Source: RGIG1902 sp034926865 (lineage in GTDB: Bacteria > Bacillota > Clostridia > Oscillospirales > Butyricicoccaceae). From it: a DNA stretch of 64,000 nucleotides. The stretch is from NCBI GenBank assembly GCA_034926865.1, contig JAYFQP010000009.1, positions 1 to 64,000 on the forward strand, read 5' to 3'. Positions 24,001 to 33,004 of the stretch are shown here, piece by piece (within the stretch, counting starts at the first letter, position 1; every line of letters begins with the position of its first letter). Below the pieces are notes generated by a model, which worked only from the letters and a program-made list of their open reading frames with translations, searched no databases and had not been told where the DNA came from. Made by a program: the position numbers and the translations under genes.

Positions 24001-24918
24001 TTGGGAAAGATCATTGAGGTATCAGGCCTGCATAAATCCTATGGAAACATTCACGCTGTGAAAGGGCTGGATTTTTATGTTGAAGAGGGCAAAATATATG
24101 CTTTTCTGGGGCCGAACGGCGCGGGAAAATCCACTACCATAGATATCATCAGTACTTTTATCAAGCCGGATTCGGGATATATAACGGTTGATGGGCATGA
24201 ACTCGGAAAAGATGATAATGCTATAAGATCGGTTATTGGAACGGTTTTTCAGGATGGGCTGCTTGACCAGCTGTTAAGTGTTCGCGAAAATCTGAAGGTC
24301 AGAGGCGGCTTCTACGGCTTTAAGGGACAAGAGCTTGAAGAAAGAATAAAAAGTGCAGCACAGGTGACCGGCATAACAGATTTTTTAAAGCGTCCGTACG
24401 GAAAGCTTTCGGGTGGTCAAAGAAGACGTTGTGACATAGCGCGCGCCCTTGTCAATACACCTAAAATACTGTTTCTCGATGAGCCGACAACCGGGCTTGA
24501 CCCTCAGACCAGAAGAAGCGTCTGGGGAACTATAATTTCGCTTCAGAAAGAAACTGGAATGACGGTTTTTTTAACAACGCATTATATGGAAGAGGCCGCT
24601 GTTGCTGATTACATAATAGTGATAGACGACGGTACAATAGCCGCTAAAGGCACTCCGGCGGAGCTTAAGGAAAAGTATACTTCTGACAGGCTTGATATTT
24701 TCGCGTCAGATATGCAAAAGGTCTGCGAGCTGCTGGATGCTCAGAATGTAAAGTATGAAAAGAAGGCTTCTGATCAGATTTTTGTCCCGATTCCTTCAAC
24801 TATGGCAGCCTTGCCTATCGTTCAAGAGGTATCAGATCACATTAAGGGCTTCGAAGTGACAATGGGGAACATGGATGATGCCTTTATTGCCATTACGGGG
24901 AAGGAGATACGGGAATGA
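24001..24918 (+). CDS. ABC exporter ATP-binding protein (DrrA-type)
   Basis: About 305 residues. Walker A is GPNGAGKSTT, the signature is LSGGQRRRCDIARAL, and Walker B is ILFLDEPTTGLD, all canonical. The C-terminal extension fits the DrrA/CcmA class of drug or lipid exporters. The start is TTG at 24001: GGGGGAGG lies 7 bases before it and the resulting MGKIIEVSGLHKSYG is a normal start. It overlaps the permease gene by 4 bases. The substrate is unknown. Confidence 0.93.
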   Translation: MGKIIEVSGLHKSYGNIHAVKGLDFYVEEGKIYAFLGPNGAGKSTTIDIISTFIKPDSGYITVDGHELGKDDNAIRSVIGTVFQDGLLDQLLSVRENLKVRGGFYGFKGQELEERIKSAAQVTGITDFLKRPYGKLSGGQRRRCDIARALVNTPKILFLDEPTTGLDPQTRRSVWGTIISLQKETGMTVFLTTHYMEEAAVADYIIVIDDGTIAAKGTPAELKEKYTSDRLDIFASDMQKVCELLDAQNVKYEKKASDQIFVPIPSTMAALPIVQEVSDHIKGFEVTMGNMDDAFIAITGKEIRE

Positions 24919-25772
24919 AAGGGTTTGCTAAAAGAAATCTTCTTGTGTTTTTTAAAGACCGGACGGCGGTATTCTTCTCTCTTCTTTCCGTCTTCATCAT
25001 CATCGGATTATATGCTTTATTTCTTGGGGATGTCTGGGTAAACGGCTTTCCGGGTATGAGCGGAGTCAGATATCTGATGGATAGCTGGATCATGGCCGGT
25101 CTGCTTGCCGTAACCTCAATTACTACTACTATGGGTGCTTTCGGCATAATGGTTGACGATAAGGTAAAAAAGATAGAGAAGGATATCACATCGTCTCCGC
25201 TGAAGCGCAGCAGTATAGCGGGCGGATATGTTCTAAGCTCATATGTGATAGGGGTTATTATGAGCTTTGTAGCACTTGCGTTAGCGGAATTATATGTGGT
25301 TCTAAACGGCGGAGAACTGTTGAATTTTCAGGCTCTGTTAAAGGTCGCCGGGCTGATACTTCTTTCAACGTTTACTAATACGTCCATTGTGTTTTTTCTG
25401 GTATCTTTTTTCAGAAGCTCAAATGCATTTGCCACAGCCAGCACAATTATCGGAACACTGATAGGGTTTTTAACCGGCATTTATTTGCCTGTCGGCCAGC
25501 TGCCATCCTCTGTTCAATGGGTTATAAAGGCTTTCCCCGTTTCCCATTCGGCTGAATTGTTTAGGCAGGTAATGATGGCTGACCCGATCTCCAAGACCTT
25601 TTCGGGGGCGCCGGCCGGGGAGCTGCAGTCTTTTAAAGAGCTTATGGGTATAGTCTATAAGTTCGGGGATACGGAAGTCACCCCTATAGTGAGCATAGGT
25701 ATTTTGATTCTAACAGGAGCTTTGTTTTTTGGGCTGTCAGTTTTGAAAATATCCAGAAAACAGAAACGCTGA
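24915..25772 (+). CDS. ABC-2 type exporter permease
   Basis: 285 residues with about six membrane helices, starting NLLVFFKDRTAVFFSLLSVF, the usual first helix of ABC-2 permeases. LPVGQLPSSVQWVIKAFPVSHSAELFRQ is the conserved last periplasm-side segment of this family. It overlaps the ATPase gene by 4 bases (ATGA) and the pair forms a complete exporter. Confidence 0.93.
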   Translation: MKGFAKRNLLVFFKDRTAVFFSLLSVFIIIGLYALFLGDVWVNGFPGMSGVRYLMDSWIMAGLLAVTSITTTMGAFGIMVDDKVKKIEKDITSSPLKRSSIAGGYVLSSYVIGVIMSFVALALAELYVVLNGGELLNFQALLKVAGLILLSTFTNTSIVFFLVSFFRSSNAFATASTIIGTLIGFLTGIYLPVGQLPSSVQWVIKAFPVSHSAELFRQVMMADPISKTFSGAPAGELQSFKELMGIVYKFGDTEVTPIVSIGILILTGALFFGLSVLKISRKQKR

Positions 25773-25828
25773 AGCTATAATTGCCTGATGACATAAGCTT
25801 GTACTTGTATTATGTGAGCTGAAAAAGC

Positions 25829-25862
25829 AAGGGCTGGCCCAAAATGGGTCAGCCCTTTTTTA
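25829..25862 (+). terminator. Terminator after ABC-2 exporter
   Basis: GGGCTGGCCCA and TGGGTCAGCCC (stem within 25831-25855, one G-T pair) followed by TTTTTTAAT. The rest of the gap to 26035 shows no gene. Confidence 0.88.
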
Positions 25863-26035
25863 ATAGTTGCTAAGCGTTAACATAGTTTAAATATGATGTC
25901 AACATATTGCTCAATAGTAATTCGGGATATATAGTCCCTCATTTATATAAAAGGCATAAAGCGGATAAGGTTAATCATCTTGTTTTTATTGGAAGGGCGG
26001 TCTTGTGCGGCTGGTGTTAAAAATTACTATTTGTG

Positions 26036-26098
26036 ATAATTGTCAAAAATACTTATTGACAATTATTTAAAATGCACCTATAATGTTAGCTACCTAAC
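26036..26098 (+). promoter_or_regulatory. Promoter with two MarR-type operators
   Basis: TTGACA (26056-26061) and TATAAT (26079-26084), 17 bases apart, are both perfect. ATAATTGTCAA (26036-26046) and TTGACAATTAT (26056-26066) form an 11-bp inverted repeat covering the -35 box. GTTAG-CTAC-CTAAC (26085-26098) lies directly after the -10 box. A MarR repressor bound at either site would block the polymerase. Confidence 0.75.
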
Positions 26099-26112
26099 AA
26101 AGGAGGGTTACT

Positions 26113-26556
26113 ATGGATAATATACCTCACATAGGGAAAGAAATACGGAATCTGTCCCTGAAATTAAAGAGAGCTGTGGACGAAAATACCTCTGATGTAA
26201 AGCCTAAGGATTTTACCAAGGTTCAAGGCTGGATACTGGGATATATAGCTCATAACAGCGACAAGGATATTTTTCAAAAGGACGTGGAAAGGGAGTTTAA
26301 TATACGGCGCTCGACGGCCACAGGAATTCTGAAGCTTATGGAGGGCAATGGATATATCGAGAGAGTTCCAGTAGAGAGAGATGGGCGTCTTAAAAAGCTT
26401 CTGCTTACACCAAAAGCCTTAGAGATGCACGATAACATATCAAAGGAAATTGCCAATGCCGAAAAACAACTTACAAAAGGTCTTACCCAAAGTGAGATCG
26501 ATCAGTTTCTTGCAATAATAAAAAAGATGGCTGATAATTTTAATGAGACACGATAA
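26113..26556 (+). CDS. MarR-family transcriptional regulator
   Basis: 147 residues with a winged helix: DIFQKDVEREFNIRRSTATGILKLMEGNGYIERVPVERD and the wing RLKKLLLTPKA. AAGGAGGG precedes ATG. It is the first gene before a pair of multidrug-type ABC exporters on the same strand. The promoter carries two inverted repeats, so self-repression relieved by an exported compound is the expected logic. Confidence 0.92.
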   Translation: MDNIPHIGKEIRNLSLKLKRAVDENTSDVKPKDFTKVQGWILGYIAHNSDKDIFQKDVEREFNIRRSTATGILKLMEGNGYIERVPVERDGRLKKLLLTPKALEMHDNISKEIANAEKQLTKGLTQSEIDQFLAIIKKMADNFNETR

Positions 26557-26621
26557 TGTTTTGCTAACAATTAATTGATTTACAATAATACGATTACTAG
26601 AATGAACGGAGTGATAGAAAT

Positions 26622-28358
26622 ATGATAAAACGCCTTATGGGGTGCATCGGCAGGTATAAAAAAGAATCGCTTTTGGCGCCTTTTTTTGTTACCCTTGAAG
26701 TAGTGCTGGAAGTAGTTATTCCTATGCTGATGGCCACCCTTATCGACAAAGGTGTCGAAGCGGGAAATATGAGCGCTATTGTAAGAACAGGTTTGTATCT
26801 TATTATAGCCTGTGTTTTTTCCCTTGCCTTCGGCGCTCTTTCAGGAAGATACGCCGCTTTGGCCTCGGCGGGTTTTGCAAGGAATCTTCGTGAGCGGATG
26901 TTCCATAACGTGCAGGATTTTTCGTTCTCCAATATAGATAAGTTTTCCACGGCCAGTATCGTCACAAGACTGACGACCGATGTCAGTAATGTGCAGAACG
27001 CTTACCAGATGATAATCAGGATTGCCGTGAGAGGGCCTATGATGCTGTTCTTTGCGCTTTTTATGGCCTTTTCGATGAACAGAGAGCTTTCGCTTATCTT
27101 TCTGGGAGTAATACCCTTTTTGGGAGTTGGGTTATATATTATAATGGTCAAGGCCCATCCGATTTTTGAAAGGGTATTCAAAACATATGATAAACTCAAC
27201 CGTGTCGTTCAGGAAAACCTTCACGGCATAAGAGTAGTCAAATCTTTCGTCAGAGAAGACCATGAGATTCAGAAGTTCGAGGAGGTATCTCAGGGCATAT
27301 ATAAAGACTTCACAAAGGCTGAGAGGATATTGGCCTTTAACTCCCCACTTATGCAGACATCGCTTTACGCATGTATTCTGCTTGTTTCATGGCTGGGGGC
27401 TAAGCTGATAGTCGGCGGAAGCATGACAACAGGGCAGCTGATGAGCCTTATAACATATTCGTCTCAGATACTTATGAGCCTTATGATGCTTTCAATGGTG
27501 CTTGTTATGACGATTATCGCACGCACATCGGCCGAGAGGGTTGTTGAGCTTCTGGGGGAGAAAAGCGATATTGTAAGCCCCCAAAACGCTGTTATGCGTG
27601 TAGCCGATGGCTCCGTGATATTTGAAGATGTCTCCTTTAGTTATTATGGCAGGGATGACAAGCTGTGCCTTAAAAATGCCGATTTCGGCATAGCATCAGG
27701 CGAGACTATCGGTATTGTCGGCGGCACCGGCAGCGCTAAGAGCACCCTTGTCCAACTGATTCCAAGGCTTTATGATGCAACAAAGGGGAGAATCCTGGTA
27801 GGCGGGGTGGACGTAAGAGATTATGACTTGCATACGCTGAGAAATGCCGTTGCCATGGTGCTTCAGAAAAATCAGCTGTTTTCGGGCACGATCAAGGATA
27901 ACCTCCGATGGGGCAATGAGCATGCCACAGATCAGGAACTAAAAGAAGCCTGCGTTTTGGCATGTGCCGACGGGTTTATTAACGAGTTTACCGATGGATA
28001 TGATATGCAGGTATCACAGGGCGGAACCAATGTATCAGGCGGGCAGAAGCAAAGGCTTTGCATTGCCAGGGCACTTCTGAAAAAGCCAAAGATACTTATT
28101 CTCGATGATTCAACAAGCGCGGTGGATACTGAAACCGATGCGATGATACGCAAGGGCCTCAGGCAGTATCTGCCCGAAACCACCAAGATAATCATTGCCC
28201 AGAGAATAAGCTCAGTTGAAGACGCAGACAGGATAATAGTTCTTGAAAACGGCAGCGTAAACGGCATAGGCACGCATGATGAGCTGCTTGAAAACAATGC
28301 GGTATACCGCGAGGTATACGAGCTGCAGATGAAAGGAGGGGATTTTGATGGAGAATAG
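26622..28358 (+). CDS. Heterodimeric ABC exporter, subunit 1 (degenerate site)
   Basis: 578-residue half-transporter with six membrane helices followed by a nucleotide-binding domain. Walker A is GGTGSAKSTL, with Ala where Gly is usual; the signature VSGGQKQRLCIARALL is intact; Walker B ends LILDDSTSAVD, with Asp in place of the catalytic Glu. One weakened ATP site is the hallmark of heterodimeric exporters such as BmrCD/LmrCD. The partner overlaps its 3' end by 11 bases. Confidence 0.92.
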   Translation: MIKRLMGCIGRYKKESLLAPFFVTLEVVLEVVIPMLMATLIDKGVEAGNMSAIVRTGLYLIIACVFSLAFGALSGRYAALASAGFARNLRERMFHNVQDFSFSNIDKFSTASIVTRLTTDVSNVQNAYQMIIRIAVRGPMMLFFALFMAFSMNRELSLIFLGVIPFLGVGLYIIMVKAHPIFERVFKTYDKLNRVVQENLHGIRVVKSFVREDHEIQKFEEVSQGIYKDFTKAERILAFNSPLMQTSLYACILLVSWLGAKLIVGGSMTTGQLMSLITYSSQILMSLMMLSMVLVMTIIARTSAERVVELLGEKSDIVSPQNAVMRVADGSVIFEDVSFSYYGRDDKLCLKNADFGIASGETIGIVGGTGSAKSTLVQLIPRLYDATKGRILVGGVDVRDYDLHTLRNAVAMVLQKNQLFSGTIKDNLRWGNEHATDQELKEACVLACADGFINEFTDGYDMQVSQGGTNVSGGQKQRLCIARALLKKPKILILDDSTSAVDTETDAMIRKGLRQYLPETTKIIIAQRISSVEDADRIIVLENGSVNGIGTHDELLENNAVYREVYELQMKGGDFDGE

Positions 28359-30243
28359 AAGAAGAATGGTGGGACCTCCTCCGAAAAACTTCAATAAGAA
28401 GGCTACTGTAAAAAGACTGGCAGGTTATTTCTGGGCATATAAGGCAAGGATAATTTTTGTTGTGCTTTGCATAGGCATGTCAGCGCTTGCAAGAGTTAAG
28501 GGTTCGCTGTTTCTTAAAACGCTTATCGATGATAATATCACGCCCCTGATGTCGGTTTCTAATCCCGATTTTTCGTCTCTGGGCGTTGCAATACTGCAAA
28601 TGGCCGGGATATATGCCGTTGGAGTTGCCTCCACGCTTATTTATAACTTCATGATGGTGAGGATTGCCCAGAGTATCCTTAAGCGCATAAGGGATGATAT
28701 GTTTGCACATATGCAAAAGCTCCCCGTAGGGTATTTTGATGCCCATACACACGGGGACATAATGAGCCATTACACAAACGATACCGACACGCTCCGCCAG
28801 ATGATCGCCCAGAGTCTGCCGCAGATTATTGCCGCATGCTTTTCAATTGTCACCGTGTTTGCAGCTATGCTGATAACATCGTGGATGCTGACTCTTTTTG
28901 TGGTATTTTTTATAACACTGATGCTGCTGTCAAGCAGGAAGATTGCGGGAAAAAGCAGAAAATATTTTGTAAAGCAGCAGTCTACGCTTGGCACCATGAA
29001 CGGCTATATCGAGGAAATGATAAACGGCCAGAAGGTGATAAAGGTCTTTTACCATGAGGCCAAGGCCAAAGAGGAGTTTGACGTGAGGAATAAAGAACTT
29101 TGCGACAATGCCTCCTCGGCAAACACGTTTGCCAATATAATGATGCCAATAATGGCGAACCTTGGTAATATGCAGTATGTGCTTCTTGCCATGCTGGGGG
29201 GATTCATGGCGATCAAGGGATACGGGGGAGTTACGCTGGGCATGATAGCGGCGTTCCTTCAGCTGAGCCGCAGCTTCACTCAGCCAATAAATCAGGTATC
29301 TCAGCAGTTTAACTTTATAGTCATGGCTCTCGCCGGCGCTTCGCGTATATTCGAGCTTATGGATGAAAAGCCCGAGGAGGACAGCGGCTATGTGACGCTT
29401 GTCAACTGTGACTATGATGCAGACGGCAATATACAGGAAACGATCGGTCAAACGGGCAAATGGGCCTGGAAACATCCTCACAGTGATGGAAGCCTCACTT
29501 ATACGCCGCTTGCTGGCGATGTACGGTTTCTGGACGTGGATTTTGCATATAAGAAAGACAAACCGGTTTTGCATAATATATCTCTTTATGCCGAGCCGGG
29601 CCAGAAGGTGGCTTTTGTTGGGGCAACCGGTGCCGGGAAAACAACGATTACAAACCTTATAAACCGATTTTACGATATTGCTGACGGAAAAATACGTTAT
29701 GATGGAATAAATATCAATAAGATAAAAAAGGACGATTTGAGGCGATCGCTCGGCGTTGTGCTTCAGGATGTAAACCTGTTTACCGGTTCTGTTCTGGAAA
29801 ATATCAGGTATGGACGGCTGGAGGCCTCCGATGAAGAGTGCATCGCCGCCGCCAAGAGGGCAAACGCCCATGACTTTATAATGCTGCTGCCCAACGGCTA
29901 TGACACTAAGCTTGAAGGCGGCGGGGAAGGTCTTTCACAGGGCCAGAGACAGCTTTTGTCAATTGCGAGAGCAGCTGTTGCCAATCCTCCTGTAATGATA
30001 CTCGACGAGGCTACTTCAAGCATAGACACGCGCACAGAAGCCATAGTGCAGCGAGGAATGGATGCTCTTATGGAGGGAAGGACGGTCTTCGTCATAGCGC
30101 ACAGGCTGTCGACTGTTAAGAACGCTGATGTGATCATGGTTCTTGAACATGGCAGGATAATTGAAAGAGGAAGCCATGAGATGCTGCTCGCGCAAAAGGG
30201 CAAGTATTTCCAGCTTTATACAGGAGCGTTTGAGCTCGAATAG
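28348..30243 (+). CDS. Heterodimeric ABC exporter, subunit 2
   Basis: About 631 residues. The nucleotide-binding domain has GATGAGKTTITNLI (Walker A), LSQGQRQLLSIARA (signature, with Gln for the second Gly) and MILDEATSSIDTRTE (Walker B with the catalytic Glu), complementing the weak site of subunit 1. A linker insertion between membrane and ATPase domains (about residues 350-385, including TGKWAWKHP) is usual in this subunit. AAAGGAGG lies 8 bases before ATG 28348, better placed than the TTG at 28345. Substrate is probably an amphiphilic drug or peptide. Confidence 0.93.
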   Translation: MENRRRMVGPPPKNFNKKATVKRLAGYFWAYKARIIFVVLCIGMSALARVKGSLFLKTLIDDNITPLMSVSNPDFSSLGVAILQMAGIYAVGVASTLIYNFMMVRIAQSILKRIRDDMFAHMQKLPVGYFDAHTHGDIMSHYTNDTDTLRQMIAQSLPQIIAACFSIVTVFAAMLITSWMLTLFVVFFITLMLLSSRKIAGKSRKYFVKQQSTLGTMNGYIEEMINGQKVIKVFYHEAKAKEEFDVRNKELCDNASSANTFANIMMPIMANLGNMQYVLLAMLGGFMAIKGYGGVTLGMIAAFLQLSRSFTQPINQVSQQFNFIVMALAGASRIFELMDEKPEEDSGYVTLVNCDYDADGNIQETIGQTGKWAWKHPHSDGSLTYTPLAGDVRFLDVDFAYKKDKPVLHNISLYAEPGQKVAFVGATGAGKTTITNLINRFYDIADGKIRYDGININKIKKDDLRRSLGVVLQDVNLFTGSVLENIRYGRLEASDEECIAAAKRANAHDFIMLLPNGYDTKLEGGGEGLSQGQRQLLSIARAAVANPPVMILDEATSSIDTRTEAIVQRGMDALMEGRTVFVIAHRLSTVKNADVIMVLEHGRIIERGSHEMLLAQKGKYFQLYTGAFELE

Positions 30244-30262
30244 AAGCAGTATAAATGACAGT

Positions 30263-30295
30263 AACCCCCGGGCAATAATTGCCCGGGGGTTTTAT
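30263..30295 (+). terminator. Terminator after ABC exporter operon
   Basis: AACCCCCGGGCAA (30263-30275) and TTGCCCGGGGGTT (30279-30291) form a perfect 13-bp stem with a 3-base loop, then TTA. Confidence 0.9.
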
Positions 30296-30337
30296 AATCA
30301 GCATATTTTTATCATATGTGGGGTTTGTCTGTTTCTA

Positions 30338-30366
30338 TTGCCTTTCAGCTGGTATTATTGTATAAT
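30338..30366 (+). promoter_or_regulatory. Promoter for ung
   Basis: TTGCCT (30338-30343) and TATAAT (30361-30366), spacing 17. Its position means the first ATG of the frame (30372) would have no leader, which supports a later start for the gene. Confidence 0.65.
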
Positions 30367-30386
30367 AACATATGGTGATGAGACAC

Positions 30387-31052
30387 ATGGTAAATATTGG
30401 AAATAAATGGGATAAGATTCTGCAGGATGATTTTTCCTCTGAATATTACATGCAAATAAGAGCATTTTTGAAAATAGAATACAAAGCGCATACAGTCTAT
30501 CCTTCGATGTATGATATTTTTAATGCGCTTAAAGAGACAGACTTTGATGATGTTAATGTGGTGATACTTGGGCAAGACCCGTATCATGGCCCCGAACAGG
30601 CCCATGGTTTTGCTTTTTCGGTAAGACAGGGGGTTACGCCTCCGCCTTCGCTTATAAATATATATAAAGAGCTTGCACAGGAAACAGGGATGAGGATTCC
30701 ATCTCATGGCTGCCTTTTGGGCTGGGCAAGGCAGGGAGTTTTGCTTCTGAACACTTCTCTTACTGTCAGGGCCGGAAGCCCAAACTCACATCGTGACTGT
30801 GGCTGGAGCACGCTGACAGACAGCATTATTTCTAAACTTAACTTAAGAAAGCGTCCGCTGGTTTTCATGCTGTGGGGTGCTAACGCCAAAGCCAAACATT
30901 CGCTGATAACAAATCCTGCTCATTTGGTTCTTACAGCTGCCCATCCTTCGCCGCTTTCAGCCAATAATGGTTTTTTCGGCTGCGGGCATTTTGTAAAGGC
31001 AAACGAATTTCTTGCATTACAGGGCAGGAATATAGACTGGTCTGATCTTTGA
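30387..31052 (+). CDS. ung: Uracil-DNA glycosylase
   Basis: Removes uracil from DNA as the first step of base excision repair. The water-activating motif GQDPYHGP and the minor-groove loop HPSPLSANNGFFGC are intact. The start at 30387 (MVNIGNKWDKILQDDF) is preferred because GGTGATGAG precedes it and the promoter lies too close to the earlier ATGs; it gives 221 residues, normal for family 1. The nitroreductase gene follows after 30 bases and may be co-transcribed. Confidence 0.96.
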   Translation: MVNIGNKWDKILQDDFSSEYYMQIRAFLKIEYKAHTVYPSMYDIFNALKETDFDDVNVVILGQDPYHGPEQAHGFAFSVRQGVTPPPSLINIYKELAQETGMRIPSHGCLLGWARQGVLLLNTSLTVRAGSPNSHRDCGWSTLTDSIISKLNLRKRPLVFMLWGANAKAKHSLITNPAHLVLTAAHPSPLSANNGFFGCGHFVKANEFLALQGRNIDWSDL

Positions 31053-31082
31053 TAATGATATTTTTATTTTGGAGGAATATAT

Positions 31083-31670
31083 ATGCAGTTTAAAGAGCTC
31101 GTTGAGAAGAACCGCAGCTACAGAGGATATGACGAAAAGTATGTCATAACAAGGGAACAGCTCGAAACTTTGATCGATTACACGCGCTTCTGTCCTTCAA
31201 GCATCAACTTTCAGCCCTTTAAGTATTTTCTTTCCTGCGACAAAGAAACAAATGCGATAATCCAGCCCATGACTGCCTGGGCAAGAAGGCTTCAGGCCCA
31301 AATGACCCTGCCGCATGAGGGCAAGATGCCCACAGCCTTTATTGTGATTTGCCACGATAAAAATATCGGGCCAAACACCGAGCGTTTCTCCAAGGATGTC
31401 GGCATAGTTGCCCAAACTATCCTTCTGGGCGCTGTTGATATGGGCCTCGGCGGATGCATGATCGGCAATTACAATCCCGATAAGGTGAAAGAAGCTCTCG
31501 GCCTTGAGGAAAATCTCCAGCCGGTACTTATAGTAGCGCTTGGGAAGCCCGACGAGAAGATAGTGATAACCGATATTCCCCAGAGCGGAGAAATTGGTTA
31601 TTACAGGGATGAAAATGATGTGCATTATGTCCCCAAGCGCAGCCTCAAAGATATTTTGATAAACAAATAA
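31083..31670 (+). CDS. Nitroreductase-family FMN protein
   Basis: 195 residues. The N-terminal ELVEKNRSYRGYDEKYVITR is the usual FMN phosphate-binding start, CPSSINFQPFKYF the isoalloxazine contact, and DMGLGGCMIGNYN the conserved central loop. The physiological substrate is not predictable; related enzymes reduce quinones or nitro compounds. TGGAGGAA precedes the ATG. Confidence 0.9.
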   Translation: MQFKELVEKNRSYRGYDEKYVITREQLETLIDYTRFCPSSINFQPFKYFLSCDKETNAIIQPMTAWARRLQAQMTLPHEGKMPTAFIVICHDKNIGPNTERFSKDVGIVAQTILLGAVDMGLGGCMIGNYNPDKVKEALGLEENLQPVLIVALGKPDEKIVITDIPQSGEIGYYRDENDVHYVPKRSLKDILINK

Positions 31671-31682
31671 TCAGGTTAAATT

Positions 31683-31710
31683 AAAAGGGAGGCTATTATG
31701 CCTCCCTTTT
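31683..31710. terminator. Bidirectional terminator
   Basis: AAAAGGGAGGC (31683-31693) and GCCTCCCTTTT (31700-31710), loop TATTAT, between two convergent genes. Confidence 0.92.
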
Positions 31711-31732
31711 CTATTTGCAGCAAAAGTTGATG

Positions 31733-31996
31733 TTATGCCTCAAGGGCCTTTTTGAAAACGGTTTCCACATCAGATTTTTCGGCATGGCCTTCAAAAAGCT
31801 TCTGGTCTCCCATGAAATAGCAGGGGACATAATAATAATCATACTGATCGGCAAGCTTTTTCTCTTTTGTTTCGTCGATCATAACGATGGGGATATCCTT
31901 ATACTCTGGATGATTCGCCATAAGCTCATCTTGAAGCTTAATGGCCAGCTTGCAGTGGGGGCATCCGGGCATCATGAACATTGTAAGCTCTTTCAT
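31733..31996 (-). CDS. Thioredoxin/glutaredoxin-like protein
   Basis: 87 residues with a redox-type MPGCPHCK motif (CPHC) near the N-terminus and a cis-proline site YYVPCYFM, the basic thioredoxin fold. It is shorter than thioredoxin and fits the glutaredoxin-like class used in many anaerobes. It starts inside the lgt stop region (4-base overlap), so the two are translated together. A link with lipoprotein or envelope thiol chemistry is possible but unproven. Confidence 0.85.
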   Translation of the reverse strand: MKELTMFMMPGCPHCKLAIKLQDELMANHPEYKDIPIVMIDETKEKKLADQYDYYYVPCYFMGDQKLFEGHAEKSDVETVFKKALEA

Positions 31997-32817
31997 TTTT
32001 GTGGCTCCTCCTTGATTTTGTTTCTTGGTTTATATTTTCCTGTTTTTCTTTTATATATCCATAAAGTGAGACATACTACAAAATTGATAAGGGAGAGCAG
32101 CTGGGAGACCCGTATGGCGGTTCCCGGGATATACAGGCTGTCGGTGCGAAGCCCTTCTATCAGCATCCGTCCAAAGCCATACCATGCCATATACAGAAGA
32201 AATATTTCTCCGTTGAACTTTCGCTTTTTTGAATAAAAGTGAAGAATAATGAAGCCTATGATATTCCACAGCGATTCATAAAAAAAGGTGGGATGCACAG
32301 GAGAGGCGCCGTTTATTGACATGCCCCAGGGGAGGGTTGTAACTGTTCCGAAGGCTTCGCAGTTTACGAAATTACCCCAGCGCCCGATAGCCTGAGCAAG
32401 AATAAAACCTAAAGCCGCAATATCCATAGTTGAAAATATGGGCTTTTTCCTGACTTTGCAAAGGATATATCCGGCCAGAAAAGCGCCAATGAATCCGCCA
32501 TAGAAACCCAATCCGCCTTTTCTTATGTTAAAGATGAGGGACAGATCGTTGGCGTATATGTCCCAGCTGTAGGCTACATAGTAAAGCCTTGCGCCTACGA
32601 TGGCGGCAGGCAGGCCGAAGATGAGCATATCCATTATGAAATCCGAGTCGAGATTGTAATCCTTTGCATAACGCATGGCATAGAGCGCAGCGAGCAGAAA
32701 GCCTGACCCTATTATTACGCCGTACCACATTATATCATGGCCGAATATTGTGAAAGCAACCCTGTTGAGTGTAAGTGTACCGTCAAAAAGACCGGGAAAA
32801 GATACTGTGTTTATCAT
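31993..32817 (-). CDS. lgt: Prolipoprotein diacylglyceryl transferase
   Basis: Membrane enzyme that attaches diacylglycerol to the lipobox cysteine of prolipoproteins. 274 residues with about seven helices. AQAIGRWGNFVNCEAFG is the Lgt signature and GFGRMLIEGLRTDSLY contains the conserved C-terminal arginine. In the segment usually written HGG, the sequence is GLGFYGGFIGAF, so the His found in E. coli Lgt is Tyr. Several lipoproteins in this window (22722, 37141, 49569) are its expected substrates. Confidence 0.95.
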   Translation of the reverse strand: MINTVSFPGLFDGTLTLNRVAFTIFGHDIMWYGVIIGSGFLLAALYAMRYAKDYNLDSDFIMDMLIFGLPAAIVGARLYYVAYSWDIYANDLSLIFNIRKGGLGFYGGFIGAFLAGYILCKVRKKPIFSTMDIAALGFILAQAIGRWGNFVNCEAFGTVTTLPWGMSINGASPVHPTFFYESLWNIIGFIILHFYSKKRKFNGEIFLLYMAWYGFGRMLIEGLRTDSLYIPGTAIRVSQLLSLINFVVCLTLWIYKRKTGKYKPRNKIKEEPQK

Positions 32818-32930
32818 ACTTGAACCTCGCTGATGATTGATTTTCTTTTTTTAATTATACCCTTACCGCCATAAAGGCGCAATAGGGATATTGCAATCGC
32901 TTAATTTTGAATAAAAGCGCGAAAGTTTTA

Positions 32931-32959
32931 TTGACAATGCTTCAATATCGTGATATTAT
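32931..32959 (+). promoter_or_regulatory. Promoter for ylxM-ffh block
   Basis: TTGACA (32931-32936) and TATTAT (32954-32959), spacing 17, about 45 bases before ylxM. Confidence 0.75.
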
Positions 32960-33004
32960 AACAACATTGTAAAGGTATAGGGCTTTACAGAAAGGGGAAA
33001 GGAT

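Noticed and set aside
28930..29871. 313-residue minus-strand ORF opposite the ABC exporter subunit 2
   Set aside because: It lies wholly over conserved transporter motifs on the other strand and its reading shows no family pattern.
23927..30243. Bacteriocin or lantibiotic cluster around the two ABC exporters
   Set aside because: No precursor peptide with a Gly-Gly leader, no modification enzyme and no peptidase C39 domain are present; MarR control fits drug export.
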